Source of the DNA: Arthrospira sp. PCC 9108
GTDB lineage: Bacteria; Cyanobacteriota; Cyanobacteriia; Cyanobacteriales; Microcoleaceae
Assembly: GCA_016745315.1 (NCBI GenBank)
Contig: CP066886.1
Coordinates: forward strand, 5,890,501-5,954,500
Direction of reading: 5' to 3'
Length of the DNA: 64,000 bases
Part shown: positions 56,395 to 64,000 of the stretch, piece by piece
Layout: every line of letters starts with the position of its first letter
How positions within the stretch are numbered: position 1 is the stretch's first letter
The notes under the pieces: generated by a model
The model's database searches: none
The model's input: the letters and a program-made list of their open reading frames with translations, nothing else
What the model was told of the DNA's origin: nothing
Made by a program: the position numbers and the translations under genes

Positions 56395-56811
56395 ATTTTA
56401 ACCTCTTTTGAGTTTTCTGGTGTTTTTAGTGGCTATTAACCGCTTAATCAGACGGATTTTGGTTTATTATTGGCTCGCTATGTAACAGTGGATTAAATCC
56501 AGATACTGGGTGGGTTGGCACTTTAGCTGCTCCCAGGGTGACTTTTGACTGTTATAATATGGTGAGGGGTAATACCCCTCACGGCTATTAGCCCTCAGTT
56601 GACTGTCTTTAACTGTCCAGTGACCGGGTGATCAATTGGCCAGATGCCATGATCTTTTTTCCAAAATCTCCTGATGGAGGCTTGTAGATCCCGAAACCAC
56701 AAGGGGAAGGGTATTTATTGAGCATCTAACCAAGACAGATAGAACAGTCCCCGGTTGTCAGCTATAGCAGTAACAAAACCCTGAATTTCAATGCTGTCGA
56801 GGAATTTAGTC
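56395..56811. other. 417-bp intergenic region with one strong hairpin
   Basis: It divides divergent genes, so it must hold both promoters. A perfect 8-bp stem GTGAGGGG/CCCCTCAC (56563-56583) with loop TAATA is the only strong structure. TATAAT at 56555-56560 could be a -10 box for the plus strand. No small ORF or riboswitch is recognised. Confidence 0.5.
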
Positions 56812-57459
56812 ATGAGCATTTCTATGGTAGAGGATTTTAGCCTAATGGTGGTTCAGGAAGTGACTCCAATGCAGAATCACATCGGAAAATTAGACCCTAG
56901 CAAGCGGGGAGAAAAAACATCGGAACTGGTAGTTCATCCCGTGGGTACAGATTCACCGGGTTCTAGGAACATGGCTAAATCTTCAGCAGCCTATGCTGAC
57001 CATGAAAAATTGCCACAGTTATCGCCCTCGACTCGCATTCGGTTAGCGTTGGAAAAATTACAGGGATTTGAGAAAGTAGAGGAGCAATTCCAGCATTGGG
57101 GTATTAAATTTCATAATGCGATCGCCCTTCAACCCTCTAATCCGCGATTTGGCATTGAACCTGGGGTAACAGTTCTCATGGGCGCACCCAAGGGCGGCAC
57201 ACTAGAAGTGACATTTTCTGACGGGGTGCGTCAAGTTTGGGCTAGGGTGACAAGTTCTCGACATACGGTGATGTCAGCCTTTGATAAAAATGGCCAATTG
57301 CTGGCTACAGATGAGATGAAGGTTAATAAACCTAGTGATTCGATTGGGTCTGTATTACCGAACGCCGAATTAACCGTAACGGCGGAGAATATATCTAAAA
57401 TTACCTTCTACACTTTTGATGCACAGTTAATTGTGAATCACCTCAAGGTTCAATTTTAA
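56812..57459 (+). CDS. Hypothetical protein, 215 aa
   Basis: Start chosen at ATG 56812 because GAGGAA lies 8 nt upstream; the frame is open to ATG 56791. No signal peptide or membrane helix. The first ~75 residues are polar and probably flexible; the rest (from about 80) is beta-rich and ordered (FGIEPGVTVLMGAPKGGTLE.., VWARVTSSRHTVMSAFDKNG, ITFYTFDAQLIVNHLKVQF). This suggests a carbohydrate-binding-like beta-sandwich, but I do not recognise the family. Confidence 0.65.
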   Translation: MSISMVEDFSLMVVQEVTPMQNHIGKLDPSKRGEKTSELVVHPVGTDSPGSRNMAKSSAAYADHEKLPQLSPSTRIRLALEKLQGFEKVEEQFQHWGIKFHNAIALQPSNPRFGIEPGVTVLMGAPKGGTLEVTFSDGVRQVWARVTSSRHTVMSAFDKNGQLLATDEMKVNKPSDSIGSVLPNAELTVTAENISKITFYTFDAQLIVNHLKVQF

Positions 57460-57688
57460 CTGGTTTTGGGTATATGGGGCGATCGCACTATGGGGAATCT
57501 GAGCAACTATCGCAAAAGGTGCTACAAATTTTGCTAAGATGATGGCAGTTGGGTGGGAAACCATTAGCAATTCCTGACCTGGCGTACTTGGCTTGGTTTG
57601 ATAACTTAGCCATAAAAATCGGATTAAACAACCAAGGCTGAGTCAAAAGAAGCCATAAACCGCCTAGCTGAATCTTCCAAAAAAACCC

Positions 57689-58573
57689 ATGTCCAGCACA
57701 AAACACCAATTTACGGTTCACTTTTGGGGCGTTCGAGGAAGTATTTCCTGTCCGGGAACGACAACAGTTCGATATGGTGGGAACACCCCCTGTGTTGAGA
57801 TGCGGGTGGGGTCGCAACGATTGATTTTTGACGGTGGGACAGGCTTACGGGTCCTGGGACAAGCATTATTAGCAGAAATGCCAGTAACCGCTCATATGTT
57901 CTTTACCCATTCCCACTGGGACCATATCCAAGGGTTCCCCTTTTTTGCTCCGGCCTTTGTTCCCATCAATACGTTTAACATTTATGGAGCGATCGCACCT
58001 AATGGTTCCACAATTGAGCAGCGCCTCAACGACCAGATGCTTCACCCTAACTTCCCAGTTCCTTTACAGGTAATGGGAGCTAAACTTAACTTTATTGATC
58101 TCACTATAGGCGAGTCAATTTACCTCGAAGATGATCTAGTCATTGAAACGGCTTTACTCAATCATCCGGGGGAAGCCGTGGGATATCGCGTCAGTTGGAA
58201 AGGCTACACCACCGCCTATGTCACCGATACGGAGCATTTTCCATATCGTCTTGATGAAAATGTACTCAAGTTAGCCCGCAATGCTAATGTACTGATTTAT
58301 GATGCCACCTATACCGATGAGGAGTATTACTCGCCTAAGTCTAGTAAGGTAGGTTGGGGACATTCTACCTGGCAGGAAGCGGTGAAGGTCGCTCAGGCTG
58401 CGGGAGTTAAAAAATTGGTGATTTTTCACCATGACCCACTACACAACGATGATTTCATGGATAAAATAGGTGAAAACGTGGCTGATGCCTTTCCTAATAG
58501 TTTAATCGCCCGCGAGGGTTTATCCCTACAGTTGATTCCGCCGTTAAAGAATATTGCCACCAGTGAAAAGTGA
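57689..58573 (+). CDS. Metallo-beta-lactamase-fold hydrolase
   Basis: 294 aa. FWGVRGSISCPG (about 11-22) and GGNTPCVEM open the fold; metal ligands are FTHSHWDHIQGFPFF (about 73-87), LNHPGEAVGYRV (His), VTDTEH (Asp) and VIFHHDPLHND (His). The form VRGS..PG..GGNTxC is typical of a group annotated as cAMP-phosphodiesterase class-II-like or RNase-Z-like hydrolases. The substrate is unknown. It is alone on its strand, 229 bp after the preceding gene. Confidence 0.85.
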   Translation: MSSTKHQFTVHFWGVRGSISCPGTTTVRYGGNTPCVEMRVGSQRLIFDGGTGLRVLGQALLAEMPVTAHMFFTHSHWDHIQGFPFFAPAFVPINTFNIYGAIAPNGSTIEQRLNDQMLHPNFPVPLQVMGAKLNFIDLTIGESIYLEDDLVIETALLNHPGEAVGYRVSWKGYTTAYVTDTEHFPYRLDENVLKLARNANVLIYDATYTDEEYYSPKSSKVGWGHSTWQEAVKVAQAAGVKKLVIFHHDPLHNDDFMDKIGENVADAFPNSLIAREGLSLQLIPPLKNIATSEK

Positions 58574-58725
58574 AATTTTCAATAGCCCCCGCCTACTTCT
58601 TGAGGTGGGAGCCATTGAATTAGTTGGCCGCACCTCCACCCTAAAGAGACAGAGCCACCAAACTCCCGTGTGATCACCTATCCATCCCCACAGTAAAAGA
58701 CGGTGGGGAATTCCGGCGATCCGTG

Positions 58726-60744
58726 TTAATTAAACGGTTCGATAGTCGCAGTAACACCCCGTTGGCGCAATTGTTGTAATAACCTATTCGCCTCGTGTTG
58801 GCTGCGGAAGGCTCCAGCTTGGATAAGCGATCGCCCATTAATCACCGTCGTAAAGGCTTGGGGAACAAGCGATCGCACTCTTTGCCGAACTTGACTGCTA
58901 GTATCACTCACCACCACTCTATATCGCAACCCCAATATACCCGCCGTAGTTGCAGGCGCAAGACCTGCCGTTACTTGGCTTGGTAGTTGTCCTCCCCCAG
59001 TACCAATAGGAATATTACCACCAGGAACCCGGAGAATATCAGACGAGGGTGCTGGTGGTGGGGATGTAATCGTAGATTGTCTTTGGGGTGCTGGCACCGG
59101 AATATAAACTGTTTGGGAGTTTTCTTCAGGATTAGAGGCACTGGTCACAGCCCGTCTCATCAGAGACAGCAACAGCGAGCCCGTAGACGAGTTTTCCGCC
59201 GCCGACTGAGGTGGTTCTGGTGGAGGTGGGGAACCAGACCCTACAGGGGCAGATATCGCCGGCTGAGGACGTTCTGGCGGCGGTACCGGAATCACAATCG
59301 CCTCCGAGTCATCCACAGGAATCGGAGGCGGTGCCGTGTTTGAAAGTGGAGTCACATTAGACTCAGGTAGATAAATGGGTAACGAAGCCGCTTGATTAAT
59401 GGGGGAAATTGACGAAGAAGTATTTTGACCACCCTCCTGAGTAGAACTTCCCATCATGCGATTAGCGATCGCAGAAGGCCCAGCCCCACTCTGGTAACTA
59501 CCCGCCAACTCTACAGAGCCAGCATTTTTAGTCATAGCCAACTCATTACCGTAGGCAAGAATCGTTAAACCCTTAGTACCATTATTCACATCATAGCGGC
59601 CATTATTGCGGATCACATTCTCTCCCGGTTCCGTTGGCGTTCCCAAATCCGGCAAAGATTGAGCAATAACCACAATACCATCACGCTCATTTTGTTCGAT
59701 ATAGTTATTGCGTAGTACCGGACGAGCGCTCGCTTGAATCACTATGCCATCACGATTATAGGCAATTCGATTACCCACGACAAACGGCTCTGACTGTTGG
59801 GCGATATTAATACCAAAACCAGTATTTTCAAAATCATTATCACGGATTTCCGGCTTAGATGAACCATAGACAGTAATGCCATTGGCTCCATTATTAGCAA
59901 AACTGTTTTGTTGAACTAAAGGCGCACTGGTTCCCACCACAGAAATACCATCATGAATATTGCCCGTAAAGGTATTATTAGATACAACCATCGAGCTAGA
60001 TTCAATCCATAAACCATAACCGCGCGAGTGAGGATTAGTCACAGTTACCCCACTTAACCGGGCTGCATTCGCTCCCACAATAGCTACATTCTGGTTAGCA
60101 AAAACCCGACTGCTAAACACTCCCCCGCCATAAATAACCACATCCTGACCCTTATTCTCGGTATTACCCTGAATGGTAATATTAGGTTTAAGTATTAAGG
60201 GGAACGCTTCTCCCGTCTCGGCGCTATAGGTTCCTGGTGCCAATATAATAGCCGTATTCGGTGGGGCGACTCTCAAGGCTTGGGTGATGGTTCTCAACGG
60301 TGAAGCCTCGCTACCATTATTAGAGTCATTTCCCGTAGATGAACTCACATAAATTACATTGACTGAATTGGGAGTGGCTGTAGGTGTTTGAGCCAGTAGT
60401 AGGGGCGGGTGTATATAGTTGGCTGGTGTCTCCGATAGTTGCTCTGTGCACCCGTCTCTACAGGGGGTAGCGAATGCGGCTGATGCGATTCCCACTAATC
60501 CCACACTGGAGACTATAATCATTAAAATCAGCTTTAGAGATAACCAAGCTGTTTTAGGCCTAGGTGAACCTAGGGGGAAGAGAGGGCGGGGTAGCAGCTT
60601 CAGATCGCTGCCAGTTAAGTTCCCATCATCGGCTGACGAGGGTGAGTTCAGGGAACTGTTGGGCTGGGTGTCTGTCAATAACAAAGCCTCGGCTGAGGTT
60701 TGCTTTTTAGGATATTGACAGTTGCGGGGGGATTTAGAACTCAC
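58726..60744 (-). CDS. DUF1565/right-handed beta-helix protein with C-terminal SPOR domain
   Basis: 672 aa from GTG 60744. An N-terminal membrane or signal segment (about 68-90, LSLKLILMIIVSSVGLVGIA) sends it out of the cytoplasm. The DUF1565/parallel beta-helix part (about 128-400) is NVIYVSSSTGNDSNNGSEAS followed by repeated NxFxxNxxxGI coils (NNTFTGNIHDGISV, QNSFANNGANGITV). Then a long Pro/Ser-rich linker and a SPOR-like end (VINGRSLIQAGAFRSQHEAN..) that would bind denuded peptidoglycan. A 63-bp palindromic repeat adds 21 residues in frame after the signal segment (60399-60461). Role in the cell surface is inferred. Confidence 0.8.
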   Translation of the reverse strand: MSSKSPRNCQYPKKQTSAEALLLTDTQPNSSLNSPSSADDGNLTGSDLKLLPRPLFPLGSPRPKTAWLSLKLILMIIVSSVGLVGIASAAFATPCRDGCTEQLSETPANYIHPPLLLAQTPTATPNSVNVIYVSSSTGNDSNNGSEASPLRTITQALRVAPPNTAIILAPGTYSAETGEAFPLILKPNITIQGNTENKGQDVVIYGGGVFSSRVFANQNVAIVGANAARLSGVTVTNPHSRGYGLWIESSSMVVSNNTFTGNIHDGISVVGTSAPLVQQNSFANNGANGITVYGSSKPEIRDNDFENTGFGINIAQQSEPFVVGNRIAYNRDGIVIQASARPVLRNNYIEQNERDGIVVIAQSLPDLGTPTEPGENVIRNNGRYDVNNGTKGLTILAYGNELAMTKNAGSVELAGSYQSGAGPSAIANRMMGSSTQEGGQNTSSSISPINQAASLPIYLPESNVTPLSNTAPPPIPVDDSEAIVIPVPPPERPQPAISAPVGSGSPPPPEPPQSAAENSSTGSLLLSLMRRAVTSASNPEENSQTVYIPVPAPQRQSTITSPPPAPSSDILRVPGGNIPIGTGGGQLPSQVTAGLAPATTAGILGLRYRVVVSDTSSQVRQRVRSLVPQAFTTVINGRSLIQAGAFRSQHEANRLLQQLRQRGVTATIEPFN
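60399..60461. repeat. Palindromic repeat inserted in frame in the beta-helix/SPOR gene
   Basis: Arms GTAGGGGCGGGT (60399-60410) and ACCCGTCTCTAC (60450-60461) match at 10 of 12 positions. The length, 63 bp, is a multiple of three and has no stop in the coding frame; it encodes about 21 residues (RDGCTEQLSETPANYIHPPL). Same arm type as at 4738-4803. Confidence 0.65.
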
Positions 60745-60960
60745 GGCAAAACTCCGACAAACTGTAATATTAATTGGGAAAATTAATCTATTTTGGTCCA
60801 GTATCCCCTATTATGGCAACACCTGGTTTTTTTATATGATTAATTTTCGTAATGGTGGTTCCGCCCACGGCTAAAGAAAATCTGATATATTAACCTGCGC
60901 CGTGGTTGATCATGATTGGGCTTGATTATTTGGCTTGATGGAGTTGGTGAGGAGATTTCG

Positions 60961-62058
60961 ATGGGCGATTTGAATCATAAGACTAAACTGGGACAACCAG
61001 CACTTTATCGGATTTTAGATGCCAACTTAGACCGGGCGCGGGAGGGTATCCGAACTATTGAGGAATGGTTTAGGTTTGGCTTGGATAATTCGGAAATGGC
61101 TGCGGAGTGCAAGAATTTGCGACAGCAACTGGCACAGTGGCACAGTAATGAGTTGCGGATGTCCCGGGATACTACCACGGATGTGGGTACTCAGTTGAGT
61201 CATCCCTCGGAGGAAAACCGAGAAAGCCTGGAACAGGTGATACAGGTCAATTTTTGCCGGGTAGAGGAGGCTTTGCGAGTCCTGGAGGAATATGGTAAGG
61301 TTTACCATCCCAATATGGGGGCGGCGGTTAAGCAGATGCGCTACCGGGTCTATACGCTGGAAAGTAATTTACTCGCCTACGGACGACATCAGACGCTACA
61401 AAGGGCGAATTTGTATTTGGTGACTTCTCCCTCGGAAAGGTTGATGTCGGTGGTGGAGGCGGCTTTACAAGGGGGATTAAAGGTGGTTCAGTATCGCGAT
61501 AAGGATACTGATGATCATCAGCGTTGGAAAAATGCCCGCCAGCTTTGTCAGCTTTGCCACCGTTATAATGCCCTGTTTTTGGTTAATGACCGGGTTGATA
61601 TTGCGATCGCTGTTAATGCTGATGGGGTACATTTGGGACAGCAGGATTTACCTATTGCTGTGGCTAAACAGCTTTTGGGTCCTCAAAAAATTGTCGGTAA
61701 ATCAACTACTAATCCCGAAGAGATGAAATTGGCGATCGCTGAGGGTGCCGATTATATTGGGGTCGGTCCGGTTTATGCTACTCCCACTAAGCCTGATAAG
61801 CAGGCGGCGGGTTTGGAATATGTGCGCCATGCGACTCGTCATGCTTCGGTTCCCTGGTTTGCGATCGGCGGCATTAATATGAACAATTTTGATGATGTTT
61901 TGATGGCTGGGGCGACTAGGGTGGCTGTGGTTCGATCTTTGATGCAGGCGGAACAACCTACTTTGGTAACTCAATATTTCCTCTCCCAGTTTACCCGTGT
62001 TCAAACTTTACGCGATCGCCAGATTTTACCCGAAAATGCTCCGGCGGATTTTTCCTGA
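60961..62058 (+). CDS. thiE: Thiamine-phosphate synthase, cyanobacterial two-domain form
   Basis: 365 aa from ATG 60961, chosen because GAGGAG lies 6 nt upstream (the frame is open to 60916). A ~150-residue N-terminal helical extension (ALYRILDANLDRAREGIRTI, VEEALRVLEEYGKV), characteristic of cyanobacterial ThiE, precedes the TIM-barrel synthase: VVQYRDKD, LFLVNDRVDIA, ADGVHLGQQDLP, VGKSTTNPEE, YIGVGPVYATPTK and FAIGGINMNN. It couples the pyrimidine and thiazole halves of thiamine. I see no THI-box upstream. Confidence 0.93.
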   Translation: MGDLNHKTKLGQPALYRILDANLDRAREGIRTIEEWFRFGLDNSEMAAECKNLRQQLAQWHSNELRMSRDTTTDVGTQLSHPSEENRESLEQVIQVNFCRVEEALRVLEEYGKVYHPNMGAAVKQMRYRVYTLESNLLAYGRHQTLQRANLYLVTSPSERLMSVVEAALQGGLKVVQYRDKDTDDHQRWKNARQLCQLCHRYNALFLVNDRVDIAIAVNADGVHLGQQDLPIAVAKQLLGPQKIVGKSTTNPEEMKLAIAEGADYIGVGPVYATPTKPDKQAAGLEYVRHATRHASVPWFAIGGINMNNFDDVLMAGATRVAVVRSLMQAEQPTLVTQYFLSQFTRVQTLRDRQILPENAPADFS

Positions 62059-62179
62059 CCGAGTAGGGCGCTTTCCCGGCAGCATGGATAATTGAGCCTT
62101 GGGGGGGCGGAGGTGATTGCTAGATGCGATCATAATATCGTCCCCATATCTGTGACGGCGAGTCCTGTCTCCCATCCGG

Positions 62180-63181
62180 TTAAACACCATAATAGGATTT
62201 ATACCAAGCCACAAATTTTTCTACTCCCACCTCTATGGGTGTACTTGGTTTAAATCCTACATCTGCTATCAATGAATCTACATTAGCATAGGTAATCGGC
62301 ACATCTCCCGGCTGCATGGGAAGCATATTTTTCTGGGCTTTTTTCCCTAAGACATTTTCCAGGACTTCAATCAAGTACAATAAATTTACCGGTTTATTAT
62401 TACCGATGTTATAAATCTGATAAGGGGCAGTGGTTTTCACTCCTTCAATTTCCGCTTGATTGCTTCCCGGTTGTGGGATTTTATCAATTACCCGAATTAC
62501 TCCTTCCACCACATCATCAACATAGGTAAAATCTCGCTCCATATTACCATAGTTAAATACCGGAATCGGTTGGTCGGCTAAGATAGCTTTCGTAAAAATA
62601 AACATCGCCATATCAGGACGATACCAAGGACCATAAACCGTAAAAAATCTTAATCCCGTCGTGGGAATATGATACAGGTGACTGTAGCTATGAGCCATCA
62701 ATTCATTAGCTTTCTTTGTCGCCGCATACAGACTAACTGGATAATCTACATAATCCCCTACCGAAAAAGGTACAGTTTTATTGGAACCATAAACCGAACT
62801 AGAAGAAGCAAAAACCAAGTGTGGGATTTGATGATGACGACAGCCTTCTAAAACATTGATAAACCCCACTAAATTACTATCAATATAAGCGTAGGGATTT
62901 TTCAGAGAGTAACGGACTCCGGCTTGGGCGGCGAGGTGGGCTACTGCCTCAAATTGGTGTTCGGAAAACAGTTTTTTGATGCCGACTTTATCGCATAAAT
63001 CTAGTTTATAAAACGTAAATTTTTCTAAGGGTTTCAGTTGGGCTATCCGGTCTTCTTTTAAAGATACTGCATAATAATCATTGAGATTATCAATGCCAAT
63101 GACTGTATCCCCCCTTTTCAATAAATGTTGACACAGATGAAATCCAATAAATCCCGCCGCACCAGTTACTAATATTTTCAC
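62180..63181 (-). CDS. NAD-dependent nucleotide-sugar epimerase (UDP-glucuronate 4-epimerase type)
   Basis: 333 aa from GTG 63181. Extended short-chain dehydrogenase: NAD site TGAAGFIGFHLCQ (about 7-19), IDNLNDYYAVSLKEDR (the DYY motif typical of glucuronate epimerases), active-site Ser/Tyr/Lys in SSSSVYGSN and YAATKKANELMAH, and RFFTVYGPWYRPDMAMF. Makes UDP-galacturonate for surface polysaccharides by family inference. No polysaccharide genes are adjacent. Confidence 0.9.
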   Translation of the reverse strand: MKILVTGAAGFIGFHLCQHLLKRGDTVIGIDNLNDYYAVSLKEDRIAQLKPLEKFTFYKLDLCDKVGIKKLFSEHQFEAVAHLAAQAGVRYSLKNPYAYIDSNLVGFINVLEGCRHHQIPHLVFASSSSVYGSNKTVPFSVGDYVDYPVSLYAATKKANELMAHSYSHLYHIPTTGLRFFTVYGPWYRPDMAMFIFTKAILADQPIPVFNYGNMERDFTYVDDVVEGVIRVIDKIPQPGSNQAEIEGVKTTAPYQIYNIGNNKPVNLLYLIEVLENVLGKKAQKNMLPMQPGDVPITYANVDSLIADVGFKPSTPIEVGVEKFVAWYKSYYGV

Positions 63182-63350
63182 GGTTTTTTATCCTCATTTA
63201 TATGGGGGTATTTAGATTATTACAGATAGTCTGTGCTACTATTCGTGGGTGTTAGACAACGGATTTAACAATCAATTTATGGGGGGATTTTAGGCGATCG
63301 CATATCGTAGCCCCGATGATTTTAGGGCTAGTCAATAATTTTCACAAGAT

Positions 63351-63376
63351 ACCCACCCGACTACTGTTAGGTGGGT
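63351..63376 (-). terminator. Hairpin downstream of the 63426-63929 gene
   Basis: ACCCACC (63351-63357) pairs with GGTGGGT (63370-63376) around a 12-nt loop, about 50 nt past the stop codon on the minus strand. Candidate terminator without a T-run. Confidence 0.45.
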
Positions 63377-63425
63377 TCGGAGTCATCAATCAGTTGAGAG
63401 TTGAAACTTGCAACCAACAATTGAT

Positions 63426-63929
63426 TTAGTCTAAATATCCCATCAATAGATCAGGATCATCAATGTCATTAGAAGCAATGGGACGGTTCATCACCATCGA
63501 AGAAATTTGTAATTGAGTGGCTGAAACCGGACGGTTAGCCATAGAACCAGTAGGATTTTCCGATTGAATAAAAGTTACTGAAGCTGCATGAACAGCCTTC
63601 CCAATAGGGCGTTTGGCGGTTAACATTCCCGCTATTTCAAATTGGTTGTGTCCCACCGGACGATGATTAACGATCGCCGAGGGTTCTGGGGATACTTGAA
63701 TTTGAGTTGGTGCTGAATTACCTTCTGTCGAACTTGATTTACTAGCCACGTCTAATTTCTCCTTGAGAGTATCTGATTCAGGTACATTGTCAGCGTCAGC
63801 CACTTGAGTTTCAACTTCATCGGCTGGAGTCACTTGATTTTGAGGCTGATTATCTGTATCCTTTCTTGTATTGCTACGGGTTCGTCTACTTGTGTTCCTC
63901 CTATTTGAACCAGAAGAGTTAACCACCAT
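63426..63929 (-). CDS. Hypothetical protein with NRPVxxxQ-type short repeats
   Basis: 167 aa, low-complexity and polar, no membrane segment. The N-terminus is Ser/Arg/Asn-rich (SSGSNRRNTSRRTRSNTRKD), probably disordered. The C-terminal half holds imperfect repeats: VNHRPVGHNQFEIAGM, AKRPIGKAVHAASV, ANRPVSATQLQISSM, MNRPIASNDID. These suggest a small structural or binding unit. I do not recognise the family. Start ATG at 63929. Confidence 0.65.
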   Translation of the reverse strand: MVVNSSGSNRRNTSRRTRSNTRKDTDNQPQNQVTPADEVETQVADADNVPESDTLKEKLDVASKSSSTEGNSAPTQIQVSPEPSAIVNHRPVGHNQFEIAGMLTAKRPIGKAVHAASVTFIQSENPTGSMANRPVSATQLQISSMVMNRPIASNDIDDPDLLMGYLD

Positions 63930-64000
63930 AGTTAAATACCTTGTTTATCAAATGGAACTAACCCGCTGCCTCATGCTCAAATTGCCCGGGCAACTTAGTC

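Noticed and set aside
57488..57817. 109-codon minus-strand ORF
   Set aside because: It overlaps the start of the metallo-hydrolase gene in antisense and shows no protein-like pattern.
60745..60960. TPP riboswitch upstream of thiE
   Set aside because: No THI-box core (CUGAGA) or matching P4/P5 elements found.

Overview
The window looks like chromosome from a filamentous cyanobacterium, most likely Arthrospira/Limnospira or a close relative. The reasons are the very frequent HIP1 octamer GCGATCGC, cyanobacterial housekeeping genes (IctB, PCP-reductase-domain protein, DUF928 protein, two-domain ThiE, PIN/TRAM protein, CHASE2-GGDEF-EAL protein), and a heavy load of group II introns, IS605/TnpB and IS630 elements. 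The genus is inferred from style, not from a database match.

Layout. 1-950: two minus-strand genes of unknown function, the first running off the left edge. 951-6802: a mobile-element pile-up. A tnpB gene is cut after codon 4 by a group II intron (A). Intron A's reverse-transcriptase (RT) gene is itself cut by a second, ORF-less group II intron (B, a twintron-like arrangement) and by a small palindromic repeat. An IS630 element sits just upstream of the tnpB start codon and abuts the 3' end of a third intron (C) on the opposite strand. A tRNA-Arg(UCU) follows. 7310-12931: conserved cyanobacterial proteins, a Spy/CpxP-like periplasmic protein and a NarL-type two-component pair.

13567-22903: the most interesting region, a tight five-gene operon. 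It encodes a membrane-anchored coiled-coil McrB-like AAA+ protein, a DUF2357 (McrC-related) protein, a UPF1-like SF1 helicase, a phospholipase-D-fold protein (currently broken by a frameshift and a stop) and a 779-aa protein I cannot assign. The gene set resembles type IV restriction relatives of the CoCoNuT kind (coiled-coil McrB/McrC plus helicase plus PLD nuclease). A tandem array of 67-bp hairpin repeats separates it from a convergent AddB/AddA-like helicase-nuclease pair.

29248-41311: Ser/Thr kinase, ribokinase, a dead SpoIIE phosphatase, EVE-domain protein, heavy-metal P-type ATPase, CarA, a STAS protein that may start at ATT, an RlmB-type rRNA methyltransferase, a DUF928 protein and a CHASE2-GGDEF-EAL protein interrupted by an in-frame TGA. 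41395-50306: a second accessory patch with an IS605 remnant, Uma2-type nuclease, a haemagglutinin-like remnant followed by a CHAT-TPR protein, a nearly complete group II intron (D) and a cytosine-5 DNA methyltransferase.

50367-63929: mostly core genes: PIN/TRAM protein, IctB (with an apparent 1-nt frameshift near its start), FolP, TpiA, PCP-reductase-domain protein, alpha/beta hydrolase, metallo-beta-lactamase-fold hydrolase, a beta-helix/SPOR protein carrying a 63-bp palindromic repeat in frame, ThiE and a nucleotide-sugar epimerase.

Several genes are broken at homopolymer runs (A6, A9, T6, G6). Either many are decaying or slippery, or the assembly has indel errors; raw reads would decide.
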